From JBKPCD01 sp046727175 (GTDB lineage Bacteria; Acidobacteriota; Vicinamibacteria; Vicinamibacterales; 2-12-FULL-66-21), in NCBI GenBank assembly GCA_046727175.1, contig JBKPCD010000077.1:1-45025 (forward strand): 45,025 nt of DNA. The letters are read 5' to 3'. Below, one piece after another: positions 23,177-31,749 of the stretch. Made by a program: the position numbers and the translations under genes. The notes beneath the pieces were generated by a model that was not told where the DNA came from, searched no databases, and saw nothing but the letters and a program-made list of their open reading frames with translations. How positions within the stretch are numbered: the stretch's first letter is position 1; each line of letters begins with the position of its first letter.

Positions 23177-23990
23177 TCCCGTCCTCGATCGAAATCCACC
23201 CGTCGAAGTTCACCTCGGCGAGTAGCCGGAAGATCGAGTCGTAGTCATTCATCCCTTTGCCTGTTTCGCCGTGTTTCAGGACGGCGGCGTAGCCGGCGGC
23301 GCCGTCCGCGGTCTTCAAATCGTCCGTCGTGGCGCCCGGCGCGAGGAATCGATCCGACGCGTGCATCGTGACGACGCGATGGCGCACACGCTCGAGGAAA
23401 CGGATTGGATCGTACCCGCCAACGACGGCATTGGACGGATCGTACTGAACGCCGAAGAACGGCGAGTCGATCCGGTCGACGATCTCCAGGAAGATGTCCT
23501 CCGGCTGCGCGAACTCCGGATAGCGCCACGTTCCGTCCTTGTAGTGATTCTCCATGCAGAGGACCACGCCGCGTGACTCGGCGTACTCGAGCGATCGCCG
23601 AATCCCCTCGAGCGCGCGTGCGATGCCTTCCTGGCGCGTGAGCTCCGGAAAGCGCTGGCCGCTCAGCGTGCGGCAGTGCCTGGCGCCGAGCCGCGCCGTC
23701 AGGTCGATTGCCGCCTTCTGGCGCTCGATCTGACGGCGCCGCTCGTCACCATCAGGATGCGTGAAATCGGGGGAGAAACAGATCATCGACGTGATCTGTC
23801 CGGTCTCTTCGAGCACGCGCACGATTGGATCGACGTCGGCCGGCGCGAGGCTCCTGAAGAAGCCGTCGTAGTGCTCGACGCCTTCCCCGCCGAGCGTGGA
23901 CGCGTCGCGGATCCACCGCTCGAAGGACCTGCGTCCGTCGGTGAGCTCGTCGAAATAGCACTTCGGGAACACGCTGATACGTGGTGCCAT
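23103..23990 (-). CDS. Sugar phosphate isomerase/epimerase family protein (TIM barrel)
   Basis: 295 residues, AP-endonuclease-2/xylose-isomerase-like barrel. Metal-site regions are visible: Glu in CMENHYKDGTW, Asp/His in VQYDPSNAVVGG and MHASDR, and a final Glu in GWISIEDG. Members isomerise or epimerise keto-sugars, or dehydrate inosose-type compounds; the exact substrate is unknown. The gene reads away from the HPS-like gene upstream across a paired-hairpin repeat and may share its transcript. Its 3' end overlaps the convergent MarR-GNAT gene. No signal peptide. Confidence 0.8.
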   Translation of the reverse strand: MAPRISVFPKCYFDELTDGRRSFERWIRDASTLGGEGVEHYDGFFRSLAPADVDPIVRVLEETGQITSMICFSPDFTHPDGDERRRQIERQKAAIDLTARLGARHCRTLSGQRFPELTRQEGIARALEGIRRSLEYAESRGVVLCMENHYKDGTWRYPEFAQPEDIFLEIVDRIDSPFFGVQYDPSNAVVGGYDPIRFLERVRHRVVTMHASDRFLAPGATTDDLKTADGAAGYAAVLKHGETGKGMNDYDSIFRLLAEVNFDGWISIEDGINGLDEIARSAEFLKKKRGQYFRP

Positions 23991-24001
23991 TTTGTGCGGA
24001 A

Positions 24002-24064
24002 GTCCGGCTCAAGCCGGACACCACGAGTCCGGCACACCACGAGTCCGGCTAAAGCCGGACACTA
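24002..24064. repeat. Paired-hairpin intergenic repeat, copy 5 (divergent, CCGGACT type)
   Basis: Stem GTCCGGCTCAAGCCGGAC, spacer ACCACGA, a half unit GTCCGGC, spacer ACACCACGA, then stem GTCCGGCTAAAGCCGGAC and ACTACA. Same plan as the other copies, with different stem sequence and an extra half unit. Confidence 0.7.
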
Positions 24065-24071
24065 CATTTGT

Positions 24072-24764
24072 TCACTTCCGTTGCGCTTTTACAGCGTCGC
24101 AGATGCGCTTCAACGCGCCGAACAGGTCGCCCTCCGCCGGGCGGAACGCGGTGCCGTCAATCACGAGTGGGGCGCCGATCACGACGAGCGGCGCCCCCCG
24201 CGACGCACACTCGATCGCTTGTTGAATCGATAACCCGCCGACGGCCTGCACCGGAATCGACACCGCCCTCACCACCGCGTCGAGCTCGTCGAGCGGGCTC
24301 AGGCCCTTGATCATGTTCCGCTCGTCGAAGCCGATGTGATGGACGATCACGTCGACGCCCAGCTCCTCCATCCACCGCGCGCACTCGACGCGATCGTCGG
24401 CGCCGAGATTGTCGCCCATCACCTTGATCCCGAAGTCGCGTCCCGCATCCACCACACGACGGATCGTCGCCTCGTGCGCGCGGCCCATCACGACGACGAA
24501 GCTCGCGCCGGCTTTGGCCATCATCTCTGCTTCGAGGTACCCGCCGTCCATCGTCTTGAGATCCGCGACGATCGGGTGGTCGGGAAATCGGGCGCGCAAT
24601 CCTGCGACTGCGCGCAGACCCTCGGCGAGCAGAAGCGGTGTTCCCGCCTCGAGCCAGTCCACACCCGCGGCGACGCCAATCGCGGCCGTCTCGAGGGCTT
24701 CGTCGAGGGAGGTCAGGTCCAGCGACAGCTGGACGATCGGAGATGCGAGGCGATTGAGGTCCAT
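24072..24764 (-). CDS. HUMPS/OMPDC-superfamily enzyme (3-hexulose-6-phosphate synthase or KGPDC-like)
   Basis: 230 residues from the ATG at 24764; the upstream extension is not family-like. The orotidine-decarboxylase-superfamily active site D-x-K-x-x-D is at Asp68-Lys70-Asp73 (VADLKTMDGG), with Glu39 in DWLEAGTPL and a later VHHIGFDERN loop. Relatives either fix formaldehyde onto ribulose 5-phosphate (HPS) or decarboxylate 3-keto-L-gulonate 6-phosphate. The sequence does not separate the two for me. No 6-phospho-3-hexuloisomerase is in the window, which weakens a formaldehyde-fixing role, but the presence of a demethylation cluster makes it worth testing. Likely co-transcribed with the isomerase gene downstream. 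Confidence 0.75.
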   Translation of the reverse strand: MDLNRLASPIVQLSLDLTSLDEALETAAIGVAAGVDWLEAGTPLLLAEGLRAVAGLRARFPDHPIVADLKTMDGGYLEAEMMAKAGASFVVVMGRAHEATIRRVVDAGRDFGIKVMGDNLGADDRVECARWMEELGVDVIVHHIGFDERNMIKGLSPLDELDAVVRAVSIPVQAVGGLSIQQAIECASRGAPLVVIGAPLVIDGTAFRPAEGDLFGALKRICDAVKAQRK

Positions 24765-24879
24765 GCCGACGGAAACATGGTAGATCGGGAATTCGGGGTG
24801 AGACCCGTGGATGCGGAGGGCGCGTCGGCCGCCGCCCTGCCGTCCGCCCGGCTCAATGCCCTTCAACGACGAACTGTCG

Positions 24880-25305
24880 TCAGCCGCAGTACCCCGTGCA
24901 CGGAGGCGGCTCCGGCGTCTGTGCGTTGTTCAGGCTTCCGACCATGCTCGGGTGAATCGAGCAGTGGTACGACTTCGAGACCGAGCCGAGCGCCTGCGGC
25001 TGCGATGTCGCACCCGGCGCGATATCGCCGGTGTCGACCGATCGATCGTCCAGCACCACGCGATGCGTCACGACGTCCGCATTCTTGAACACAGCCATCT
25101 GACCGGCAGGAATTGTCGCCGGGTTCGGCGAGAACGACTGCGCGCCTTTGACGCCGGTGACGGTGATCGTGACGACGCTCGATGAGTCTCCGGGCGATGG
25201 GGACGGTGATGTCGGCGGCGTTCCTCCATACCCCCCACTACCACCGCACGCGGTGGATGTGAGAAGGCCTGCGAACACGATGGCGAGCGTGCGAGTAGAT
25301 GACAT
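24880..25305 (-). CDS. Cupredoxin (plastocyanin-like) lipoprotein
   Basis: 141 residues from the ATG at 25305, which has AGGAG upstream. Signal peptide with a lipobox ending at Cys20 (LTSTAC), then a Gly/Pro/Ser linker and a plastocyanin-type domain. The type-1 copper ligands are all present: His81 (VTHRVV), Cys115, His118 and Met121 (HCSIHPSM). It should carry electrons outside the cytoplasmic membrane. The short loop C-x2-H-x2-M is the plastocyanin/pseudoazurin spacing. No clear operon partner; the O-methyltransferase gene ends 256 nt upstream on the same strand and no coding sequence is evident in between. Confidence 0.85.
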   Translation of the reverse strand: MSSTRTLAIVFAGLLTSTACGGSGGYGGTPPTSPSPSPGDSSSVVTITVTGVKGAQSFSPNPATIPAGQMAVFKNADVVTHRVVLDDRSVDTGDIAPGATSQPQALGSVSKSYHCSIHPSMVGSLNNAQTPEPPPCTGYCG

Positions 25306-25561
25306 CGATGGTTCTCCTGGATAATGACCGTCATCTCCTTGCAACGGTAGTGCCGACGCCCTAGTCGCCCAACTGGCGTTTTGCGCGCGTTTAAGCCAGC
25401 CATGCTTTCTGATTACGAAACTATTTCCCACGAGGGAATACGAATAGCGAAGCGCGGAGAGTCGATTGCACCGACCGATGGAACGGCCCTCGCGCAAGTA
25501 TCGGGCGATTCGCAGGTTATGGGATACCGTACCCCTCTGTCTTCCGTGGTGCCCGGTGGCG

Positions 25562-26596
25562 TCACGAGCGGATCGCGGTGATGGCGCTTCGATCAGCGGC
25601 TGTGTCGACGAACGACACGCCGGTGAAGCCGGCGTCGTGCAGAAGCGGCCGCAGCTCGGAGATTGAATAACAACGCCCTTCCGTCGCGTGCATCAGCAGC
25701 GTCGAATAGCAGGCAACAGACAGCGGGCCCGTTTTCTCCTCGTTCAGGTGCGCATCGTGAATCACAATCAGGCCTCCTGACGGCAGCGCCGACGCGGATG
25801 CGGCGAGCAGCTTGCTGACCGTCGGGACGTCCCAGTCGTGCAGGACGTTCGAGAAAAGGTGAACATCGAATCCCGTCGGAAACGGTTCCGCGAGCATGTC
25901 CCCGCCGTGCACGGAGACATGTTCGCCAAAGCCGCGCTTGACGATCGCCCGGCGCGCGAGCGTGTCGACCGGTGGTCGCTCCAGCACCGTTGCGCGCAAT
26001 GCGGGATTCGCCTCCGCGACGCAACACGCGTAGATCCCGGACCCGCCGGCGATATCGAGCAGGCGATGACGTCCCCCGACGTCGACGGCCCTCGCAAGCG
26101 CCCGTCCGAGATACAGCCCGCGGCAGTCCATCGCCGCGGTGAACTGCCGCGCGAACGCTGGCTCTTCCATCGACCGCACCCAATCCTGCCGGGAAGGAGC
26201 GCTCGCCCAGTTGGCGGGTCGCCCCGTTCTGAGCACAGTGACGAAATCCTTGCAAACGGGACGGTCCCTGAACGACGCGTAGTAAGGCCCCAGGAACCAC
26301 GGCGACGAGCTGACGAGATGTTCACGTGCGACGTCCGTCGGCCGGTAGGTCCCGTCGTGCCGTTCGAGGAGCACCATTGCGACCAATAGCGTCAGCATGA
26401 CGTCGGTCGGCCGCGGATGAATGCTCAAGGATCGGCAGAGCACCTCGAGATCGGAGGGCCGTGCGTCAAGGTGCGTGAAGACATCCAGCTCGACGATCGC
26501 CGCCGTCAGCAGGTCCGTTGCGTACAGACTGTCCCGGTATCGATAGAGCGCGGTCGGGTCCGTGTGGGGTAATGGGGGAAGGATTGGGAGACTCAT
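25562..26596 (-). CDS. SAM-dependent O-methyltransferase, family 2 type
   Basis: 344 residues from the ATG at 26596; the 52-residue upstream extension is GC-rich repeat sequence and not protein-like. N-terminal dimerisation helices are followed by the SAM-binding motif LLDIAGGSGIYACCVA and the catalytic His region NVLHDWD. Plant-type COMT/acetylserotonin methyltransferases and bacterial hydroxyneurosporene or antibiotic O-methyltransferases share this layout. The methyl acceptor, probably a small hydroxylated compound, cannot be named. It is divergent from the sodium symporter and stands alone. Confidence 0.8.
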   Translation of the reverse strand: MSLPILPPLPHTDPTALYRYRDSLYATDLLTAAIVELDVFTHLDARPSDLEVLCRSLSIHPRPTDVMLTLLVAMVLLERHDGTYRPTDVAREHLVSSSPWFLGPYYASFRDRPVCKDFVTVLRTGRPANWASAPSRQDWVRSMEEPAFARQFTAAMDCRGLYLGRALARAVDVGGRHRLLDIAGGSGIYACCVAEANPALRATVLERPPVDTLARRAIVKRGFGEHVSVHGGDMLAEPFPTGFDVHLFSNVLHDWDVPTVSKLLAASASALPSGGLIVIHDAHLNEEKTGPLSVACYSTLLMHATEGRCYSISELRPLLHDAGFTGVSFVDTAADRSAITAIRS

Positions 26597-26631
26597 CGCC
26601 GGTACATATATATTCTTCCGATTAAGCCGGA

Positions 26632-26721
26632 GGGCTTCGCCCCGCCCGGACCCCCCATCGCCGTTGCTCGCGGGGCCCCAGCGCCCCGCTCCGCTCCGGC
26701 GGGGCGCGCCGATGGCGCGCC
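26632..26721. repeat. GC-rich hairpin element in a divergent promoter region
   Basis: A cluster of stems: GGGCTTCGCCC, GCGCCCCG (26681-26688) pairing with CGGGGCGC (26699-26706), and GGCGCGCC inverted about ATG. It looks like an inserted repeat of a different class from the paired-hairpin elements. It separates the O-methyltransferase from the symporter. Confidence 0.5.
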
Positions 26722-26745
26722 TAATCAACCAAGGAGGCTCTGTTC

Positions 26746-28428
26746 GTGCCACCCCAGGCAGCCGTGAGCCATCGAATACTCCAGCCGGTCGACATCGCGA
26801 TCATCGCGGTGTACTTCCTGATTGTCTTCGCGATTGGATTCTATTTCGCGAGAAGGGAACGAACGTCGGAGTCGTACTTCCTTGCGGGGCGTGACGTCGG
26901 CTGGTTCGCGATCGGCGCGTCGCTGTTCGTCTCGAACATCTCGACCGAGCACTTCATCGGTCTCGCGGGCTCCGGCGCAACGTCGGGGCTGGCCGTCGGA
27001 CACTTCGAGTGGCTCGCGTGCCTGATTCTGCTCATCCTCGGGTGGGTGTTCGTTCCGTTCTATCTCAGATCGAATGTGTTCACCATGCCCGAGTTCCTCG
27101 AGCGGAGGTTCAACCGGCAGTGCAGCGTGTATCTCGCGACGGTCTCCATCCTTGCGTACATCTTCACGAAGATCTCGGTTCACCTCTACGCGGCTGCCAT
27201 CGTGCTCGAACGCGTCGTCGGGTGGAATCCGATGACCGCCGCCGTGGTCCTCGTGATCGCGACCGGCGTGTACACCATCGCCGGCGGCCTCGCCGCGGTG
27301 ATCTACACGGATCTGGTCCAGACAGTCATTCTGCTTGTCGGAGCGGTCGTCCTCACGGCGATTGGACTGACCGAAGCGGGTGGCTTTGCCGGCTTGTATG
27401 CCACCGTGCCGGCGAGTTACTTCCACATGATCAAGCCGGCGAGCGATCCGGAATTCCCCTGGACGGGGATCTTTTTTGGCGCCCCCATTCTGGGAATCTG
27501 GTACTGGTGCACGGACCAGGTGATTGTGCAGCGCGTGCTGTCGGCCAAGGATGAAGGGCACGCGAAGGCCGGGACGATTTTCGCCGGCTTTCTCAAGGTC
27601 CTGCCGGTCTTCGTGCTCGTGCTGCCAGGCCTCATCGCGTACGCGCTGTTCCCGCAGCTCTTCACGGTCGAGAACGGCAAGGTCACCAACGGCGACATCG
27701 CGTATCCGACGCTCATCGTCAATCTGCTGCCGACAGGCCTGGTGGGCCTGATGATCGCGGCGCTTCTTGCCGCGTTGATGGGTTCAATGAGCGCCGTCTT
27801 CAACTCGGCGTCGACGATGGTGACGCTCGATTTCTACAAACGATTGCGTCCGGATGCGACGGAGCGGCAGCTGGTCAACTTCGGACGTATCGCGACGGCC
27901 CTCATGGTCGGCCTGGGCATCTTGTGGGTGCCGTTCATCCGCTTGCTCAGTTCCCAGTTGTACATCTACCTGCAAAGCGTCCAGGCATACGTCAGCCCGC
28001 CAATCGCGGTCTGCTTCATCTTCGGCATCCTGTGGACGAGACCGAACGGCTTCGGCGCCTTCGCGTCACTGCTCGTCGGCTTCGTGCTGGGCACCGTCCG
28101 ATTCGTGTACGAGGTGCTCGATAAGTCGCAGCACTTCACCTCACCGGCCGTGCGGTGGCTGGTCGACATGAACTTCCTCCACTACGCCATCTTGATGTTC
28201 ATCATCTGCGCCCTCGTGCTCATCGTCGTCAGCCTGATGACGCCTCCGCCCGAGCGACGCACGCTCGCGGGGCTCACGTTTGCGACCGTCGATGACAAGC
28301 TCGATACGACGGCAGTTTCTGATTTGCAGTCGGTGCCGCGCGAGACGCGTCGCGAGCACCAGATCAATCTGGCATTCACGGCGCTGCTCATTTCGACGGT
28401 TGTCGGCTTATGGATTTACTTCCGGTAA
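26746..28428 (+). CDS. Sodium:solute symporter (SSS/SLC5 family)
   Basis: 560 residues, about 14 hydrophobic helices. Typical SSS stretches: SYFLAGRDVGWFAIGASLFVSN-like helix 1 (SYFLAGRDVGWFAIGA), EHFIGLAGSGATSGLAVG, MPEFLERRFN, and DQVIVQRVLSAKD in the central loop. This branch imports sugars or polyols with Na+. GTG start at 26746, with a strong AAGGAGG at 26731-26737. Its stop overlaps the start of the 197-residue protein by 19 nt, suggesting coupling. Confidence 0.9.
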   Translation: MPPQAAVSHRILQPVDIAIIAVYFLIVFAIGFYFARRERTSESYFLAGRDVGWFAIGASLFVSNISTEHFIGLAGSGATSGLAVGHFEWLACLILLILGWVFVPFYLRSNVFTMPEFLERRFNRQCSVYLATVSILAYIFTKISVHLYAAAIVLERVVGWNPMTAAVVLVIATGVYTIAGGLAAVIYTDLVQTVILLVGAVVLTAIGLTEAGGFAGLYATVPASYFHMIKPASDPEFPWTGIFFGAPILGIWYWCTDQVIVQRVLSAKDEGHAKAGTIFAGFLKVLPVFVLVLPGLIAYALFPQLFTVENGKVTNGDIAYPTLIVNLLPTGLVGLMIAALLAALMGSMSAVFNSASTMVTLDFYKRLRPDATERQLVNFGRIATALMVGLGILWVPFIRLLSSQLYIYLQSVQAYVSPPIAVCFIFGILWTRPNGFGAFASLLVGFVLGTVRFVYEVLDKSQHFTSPAVRWLVDMNFLHYAILMFIICALVLIVVSLMTPPPERRTLAGLTFATVDDKLDTTAVSDLQSVPRETRREHQINLAFTALLISTVVGLWIYFR

Positions 28429-29003
28429 CCACGGTCGGATTTCCCAGCCTCAGGGCGCGGATGACGCCAGACGACGCACGTCTGGCGCTGAGCGGAAGCC
28501 GAGTGCGTCCGCTGCACGCCGCCGGTATGCTCCGCCGCTCTGGTCTACGCTCGATGGCCGCGGTGTACGTGCCGTACCATCTCTTTCGCGTGACGATGGC
28601 CGACGCGGGTCAGCAAGAGAGCTCGTACTTCGCGATTGATGCAGTCACCGGAACGCTCGACGTCTATCGATTCGACCGAGTGCCCGACCTTGATGTGATC
28701 GAGAGCCGAAACCGCATTCCCGCCCGGCTGAGCAGCAGCGAGGCGTGGCCGCTCCTTGCGGCCAAGGTGCAGCGCGCGATTTTTCAGACAGGATTCTTCA
28801 AACTGCGCGATCCGCGCATGTCGGGGACGATCGAGCGTACGGACCTGCACATTCCTTACTGGGTTGGTTTTTACCAGAACGGAGCGAACGTTCGTCTGCG
28901 CGTTCTCGATGGCGTGCGGTGTCGATTCGAAGGCGGAAAGGCGCGCGCGCTCTTCGAGGAGTGGCTTACGCAGTCAGAATCTAGAAGCCAGAAGCTAGAG
29001 TGA
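28410..29003 (+). CDS. Hypothetical protein coupled to the sodium symporter
   Basis: 197 residues, start MDLLPVTTVGF within the last codons of the symporter gene. Soluble and mixed alpha/beta; no signal or membrane segment. A central conserved-looking stretch (HLFRVTMADAGQQESSYFAI, then DAVTGTLDVYRFD) and a tryptophan-rich part (IPYWVGFYQNG) are the only landmarks. I do not recognise the family. The overlap with the symporter suggests a linked role such as regulation of uptake, which is inference. The last residues (ESRSQKLE) are encoded by the left arm of a heptamer array, so the natural C-terminus may once have been different. Confidence 0.65.
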   Translation: MDLLPVTTVGFPSLRARMTPDDARLALSGSRVRPLHAAGMLRRSGLRSMAAVYVPYHLFRVTMADAGQQESSYFAIDAVTGTLDVYRFDRVPDLDVIESRNRIPARLSSSEAWPLLAAKVQRAIFQTGFFKLRDPRMSGTIERTDLHIPYWVGFYQNGANVRLRVLDGVRCRFEGGKARALFEEWLTQSESRSQKLE

Positions 29004-29043
29004 TGTATCTCGTTCGCTCTAGCTTCTAGCTTCTAACTTCTGA
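28977..29043. repeat. Inverted heptamer array (TAGCTTC type) over a gene end
   Basis: Left arm TCTAGAAGCCAGAAGCTAGA; right arm CTCTAGC, TTCTAGC, TTCTAAC, TTCTGAC in 7-nt phase, about 16-nt loop. The TGA of the upstream gene (29001-29003) lies at the base of the loop. Convergent KDG kinase gene ends 15 nt downstream. Confidence 0.75.
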
Positions 29044-29057
29044 CGTGAAGCTCTTCT

Positions 29058-30128
29058 TCACCTCTGGATTCGCGCCGACGCGCCCTTCGCGAGTGCGCGT
29101 ACCTGGCCGAGCGTCGCCATCGTCGTGTCGCCGGGGAAGGTCGTCGCGAGTGCGCCGTGCGCCCACCCGAGCTTGACCGCTTCTTCCGACGGTTCTCCCG
29201 TGAGCATGCCGTAGAACAGCCCGGCAGCGAAGCTGTCGCCGCCGCCAACGCGATCGTAGACGTCGAGCTCACAGATCGGCGCGACGTACGTCTGCCCCTC
29301 GATCCACGCGACGGCGCCCCAGGTGTGGCGGGTCGTCGAGTGAACTTCGCGCAGCGTCGTGGCAACGACCTTGATCTGCGGAAATCGGTCGACGACGCGT
29401 TCGATCATCGCGACGAACACGCTGGGATCGAGCTTCGATTTCGCCGCGACTTCCGGGCCGGGAATACCGAGGCCCTTCTGCAGGTCCTCTTCGTTTCCGA
29501 CGAGAACGTCGACGTGTTCCACGATTCGCGAGAGCAGCGAGACGGCACGGGAGCCGCCGCCCGCAGCCGTCCAGAGCTTTTCGCGATAATTCAAGTCGAA
29601 CGAAACGATTGCGCCTGTCGTCCTCGCCGCCTTCATCGCCTCGACGATCAGCTCTCCAGTCGTCTCCGAAAGCGACGCAAAGATTCCGCCGCTGTGAAAC
29701 CATCTGACCCCGGCGCCGAAGATAGCCGACCAGTCGAAGTCACCGGGCTTGAGCTGCGCGGCTGCTTCGTTGCTGCGGTTGTAGAACACGACCGGCGCGC
29801 GCACGCCGTAACCCCGATCGCTGTACACCGTCGCCATGTTCGGACCACGCGACCCGTCGTGCTCGAACCGCTTGTAGAACGGCACGACGCCCATGGCCTG
29901 AACACGTTCGGCAATCAGGTTGCCGATCGGATAGTCGACCATCGCGGTCGCAATGCCGGCTCGCATGCGGAAGCAATCGGCGAGGTTCGCGGCCGTGTTG
30001 TATTCGCCGCCGCTCACGTGGATCGTGCATGTCGTCGCTTTGTGGAAGGGAACGACACCAGGATCGAGTCGATGAACGAGCGCCCCCAGCGCCAGAAAAT
30101 CGAGCGCGCCTTTCGCTGGAATTCGCAT
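29058..30128 (-). CDS. kdgK: 2-keto-3-deoxygluconate kinase, PfkB family
   Basis: 356 residues from the ATG at 30128; an upstream extension lies in a repeat array. PfkB ribokinase fold: the early sugar-binding GGEYNTAANLADCFRM and the C-terminal anion hole DRVGGGDSFAAGLFYGM with the catalytic Asp. The GGEYNTAANLA start and overall length fit KDG kinases, which phosphorylate 2-keto-3-deoxygluconate to KDPG for aldol cleavage. It follows the LarA-type epimerase gene on the same strand, 76 nt downstream, with a repeat array between them. It would receive KDG from hexuronate or aldonate dehydratase routes. A fructose or other keto-sugar kinase is the alternative. Confidence 0.8.
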   Translation of the reverse strand: MRIPAKGALDFLALGALVHRLDPGVVPFHKATTCTIHVSGGEYNTAANLADCFRMRAGIATAMVDYPIGNLIAERVQAMGVVPFYKRFEHDGSRGPNMATVYSDRGYGVRAPVVFYNRSNEAAAQLKPGDFDWSAIFGAGVRWFHSGGIFASLSETTGELIVEAMKAARTTGAIVSFDLNYREKLWTAAGGGSRAVSLLSRIVEHVDVLVGNEEDLQKGLGIPGPEVAAKSKLDPSVFVAMIERVVDRFPQIKVVATTLREVHSTTRHTWGAVAWIEGQTYVAPICELDVYDRVGGGDSFAAGLFYGMLTGEPSEEAVKLGWAHGALATTFPGDTTMATLGQVRALAKGASARIQR

Positions 30129-30143
30129 TACAGCTCCGCAGGG

Positions 30144-30241
30144 CAAGTTCGAAGTGAGAAGTATGAAGCAAGAAGGAAAACGCTCGGATAACCAAGAAGA
30201 TTTTTTACTTCGGACTTCGTACTTCGAACTTCTTACTTTTT
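30144..30241. repeat. Inverted heptamer array (ACTTCGN type)
   Basis: Right arm: ACTTCGG, ACTTCGT, ACTTCGA, ACTTCTT, ACTTTTT (30207-30241) in exact 7-nt phase. Left arm 30144-30167 is its reverse complement (AAGTTCGAAGTGAGAAGTAT). The right arm encodes the last residues of the LarA-type protein (KKFEVRSPK). Confidence 0.75.
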
Positions 30242-31482
30242 TTGACCCGAAAGAGCAGCTCACCGGCTCGCGGGACGACGCGCGTGCCGTTTCCGTCCGA
30301 GAACTTGTCCGGGTCGATGCCGGATGGATCCAGGTACTCGAGATTGATCTGATCGCAACGATCGCGTGGGATTCCTGTCGCGAGGGTCACGCGGATTCGA
30401 GGCGTTTCGATACCGCGCGTCGCGTCGAACGTGCCCAGCCCCTTGACGTGTGTGGAATGCGCCAGAATGCCGCCCGGGTAGCGGCTGAACCGGTCCCACT
30501 GCGCGAGGAAGTAGTCGCGGCAGTGGTATCCAATCTCCTCAATCAGCTGACCGTGGACCCGGCTGACTTCGCGAACGTGCGGAGCGTAGATCACGACCTC
30601 GCCGCCATCTGCCACGGCTGGCTCCGTCTTGTACGCGCCCTTCGCTGCCGTCCACAGATCGTCGTACATCGGCGGCATGACCGACAGGACGCGATCGAGC
30701 GGCTCGTCGAGCCAGACCACGTGGCGCCTCGACGAGAGCTCCGCGGCCTGATGCCACGCGTCACGCGTGTCCCCGCAGTAGACGCCGGCGATACCTTCGT
30801 GAGTCACGACGAGGGCGAGGAGCGACAGCGGGACATCGACCAGCGACGCCGCGCGATCGATCACGGCACGGACCGGCGTATCGATCGTGCCGATGACCTC
30901 GGAGCTGGTGATGAGTGCGCCCAGCCAGTGTGTGAAATGAATGATCTCGGGCGCTGCGATGCCAGGAAACAGATACTTCGTGCCGCCCGAGAACCCGACG
31001 ACCTCGTGCGGAAAGACCGGCCCGCAGATCAGCACGTGATCGTATTCGACGACGAGCCGGTTGAGCGCGACGTGAACGTCCTGTCGCAGTCGGCCGTCCG
31101 TGAGGTCGGCGATCTCTCGCGCCGGAATCGTGCCGAGATCGACGAAGGTCGAAGGATCGTTCCAGCGGTGATTGAGGACCCGTCGCGCTCCGGCGCGGCC
31201 ATCGACCACCTCGCGCCCGATGAGCCGACCGAGTTGCGCGTCGTTCATCGGCGAGTGCGTGCCCAGCGCGACCAGGTAATCGAGGGCCGCGGCGCGCGGC
31301 GCAACGGCACGCTCGAGCGTCTCGAACATGAGCGGCATTGGCATCGTCCGGGTGCCGTCGGGAATCAGCACGAGCACGCGCCGGCCGTCCAGCGGCAGGC
31401 GCGAGAGACCGTCGGCGGCGATGGTCGAAGCTTCTTCCTGCGTCAGATATTCGTCCGGTACACCGCGGCCGATTGCGCTCAC
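30205..31482 (-). CDS. LarA-family nickel-pincer epimerase/racemase, sugar-acid type
   Basis: 425 residues. All LarA active-site positions are present with matching spacing: Asp42 and Arg45 (PDGTRTMP), His105 (LNHRWND), His159 and Lys169 (PHEVVGFSGGTKYLFPG; the Lys binds the nickel-pincer cofactor) and His185. The Lys-to-His step of 16 is the same as in lactate racemase. LarA homologues racemise 2-hydroxyacids or epimerise C2 of sugar acids. Next to a KDG kinase and opposite a 2-hydroxyacid dehydrogenase, a sugar-acid substrate (gluconate or mannonate type) is likely. No larB/larC/larE cofactor genes are in the window. The last nine or so residues come from a repeat array. Confidence 0.85.
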   Translation of the reverse strand: MSAIGRGVPDEYLTQEEASTIAADGLSRLPLDGRRVLVLIPDGTRTMPMPLMFETLERAVAPRAAALDYLVALGTHSPMNDAQLGRLIGREVVDGRAGARRVLNHRWNDPSTFVDLGTIPAREIADLTDGRLRQDVHVALNRLVVEYDHVLICGPVFPHEVVGFSGGTKYLFPGIAAPEIIHFTHWLGALITSSEVIGTIDTPVRAVIDRAASLVDVPLSLLALVVTHEGIAGVYCGDTRDAWHQAAELSSRRHVVWLDEPLDRVLSVMPPMYDDLWTAAKGAYKTEPAVADGGEVVIYAPHVREVSRVHGQLIEEIGYHCRDYFLAQWDRFSRYPGGILAHSTHVKGLGTFDATRGIETPRIRVTLATGIPRDRCDQINLEYLDPSGIDPDKFSDGNGTRVVPRAGELLFRVKKSKKFEVRSPK

Positions 31483-31520
31483 GCTGTGAGTATAGGTCTG
31501 TGGCGGCCGTCACGGAAACC

Positions 31521-31663
31521 GGCTTTGGGCTTTCGGCCCCACCAAAAGAACCGCGGAGCAATTGACGCCGGTTCACACGACCGTGAATCCGGCAAATCAC
31601 CGCAGAACTCTTGCGTTTTTGCAGAGCAGGCCTAAGCCCGAGCCCCAAGCCGAAAGCCTGCTG
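31521..31663. repeat. Inverted heptamer array (GGCTTTN), long loop
   Basis: Left arm GGCTTTG, GGCTTTC, GGCCCCA (31521-31541). Right arm 31627-31663 carries the reverse-complement word (AAGCCCGAGCCCCAAGCCGA, then AAGCCTG). The 85-nt loop has no gene. It lies in the divergent gap between the LarA-type gene and the hydroxyacid dehydrogenase. Confidence 0.65.
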
Positions 31664-31710
31664 TCGCATCAAGGCTGGCATTCAATCCGACCCTTGTGAC
31701 ACGATTCGCT

Positions 31711-31745
31711 CTGACTTCTACCTTCTGACTTCTATCTTCTGACGC
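31711..31745. repeat. Heptamer array (CTNNCTT), five units
   Basis: CTGACTT, CTACCTT, CTGACTT, CTATCTT, CTGACGC in exact 7-nt phase. It ends 4 nt before the GTG start of the hydroxyacid dehydrogenase, where a ribosome site would be expected. Confidence 0.7.
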
Positions 31746-31749
31746 TGTC

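Noticed and set aside
26632..26721. GC-rich hairpins as a divergent-gene operator
   Set aside because: The stems are GC-repeat-like and irregular; they look like an inserted element rather than a binding site.
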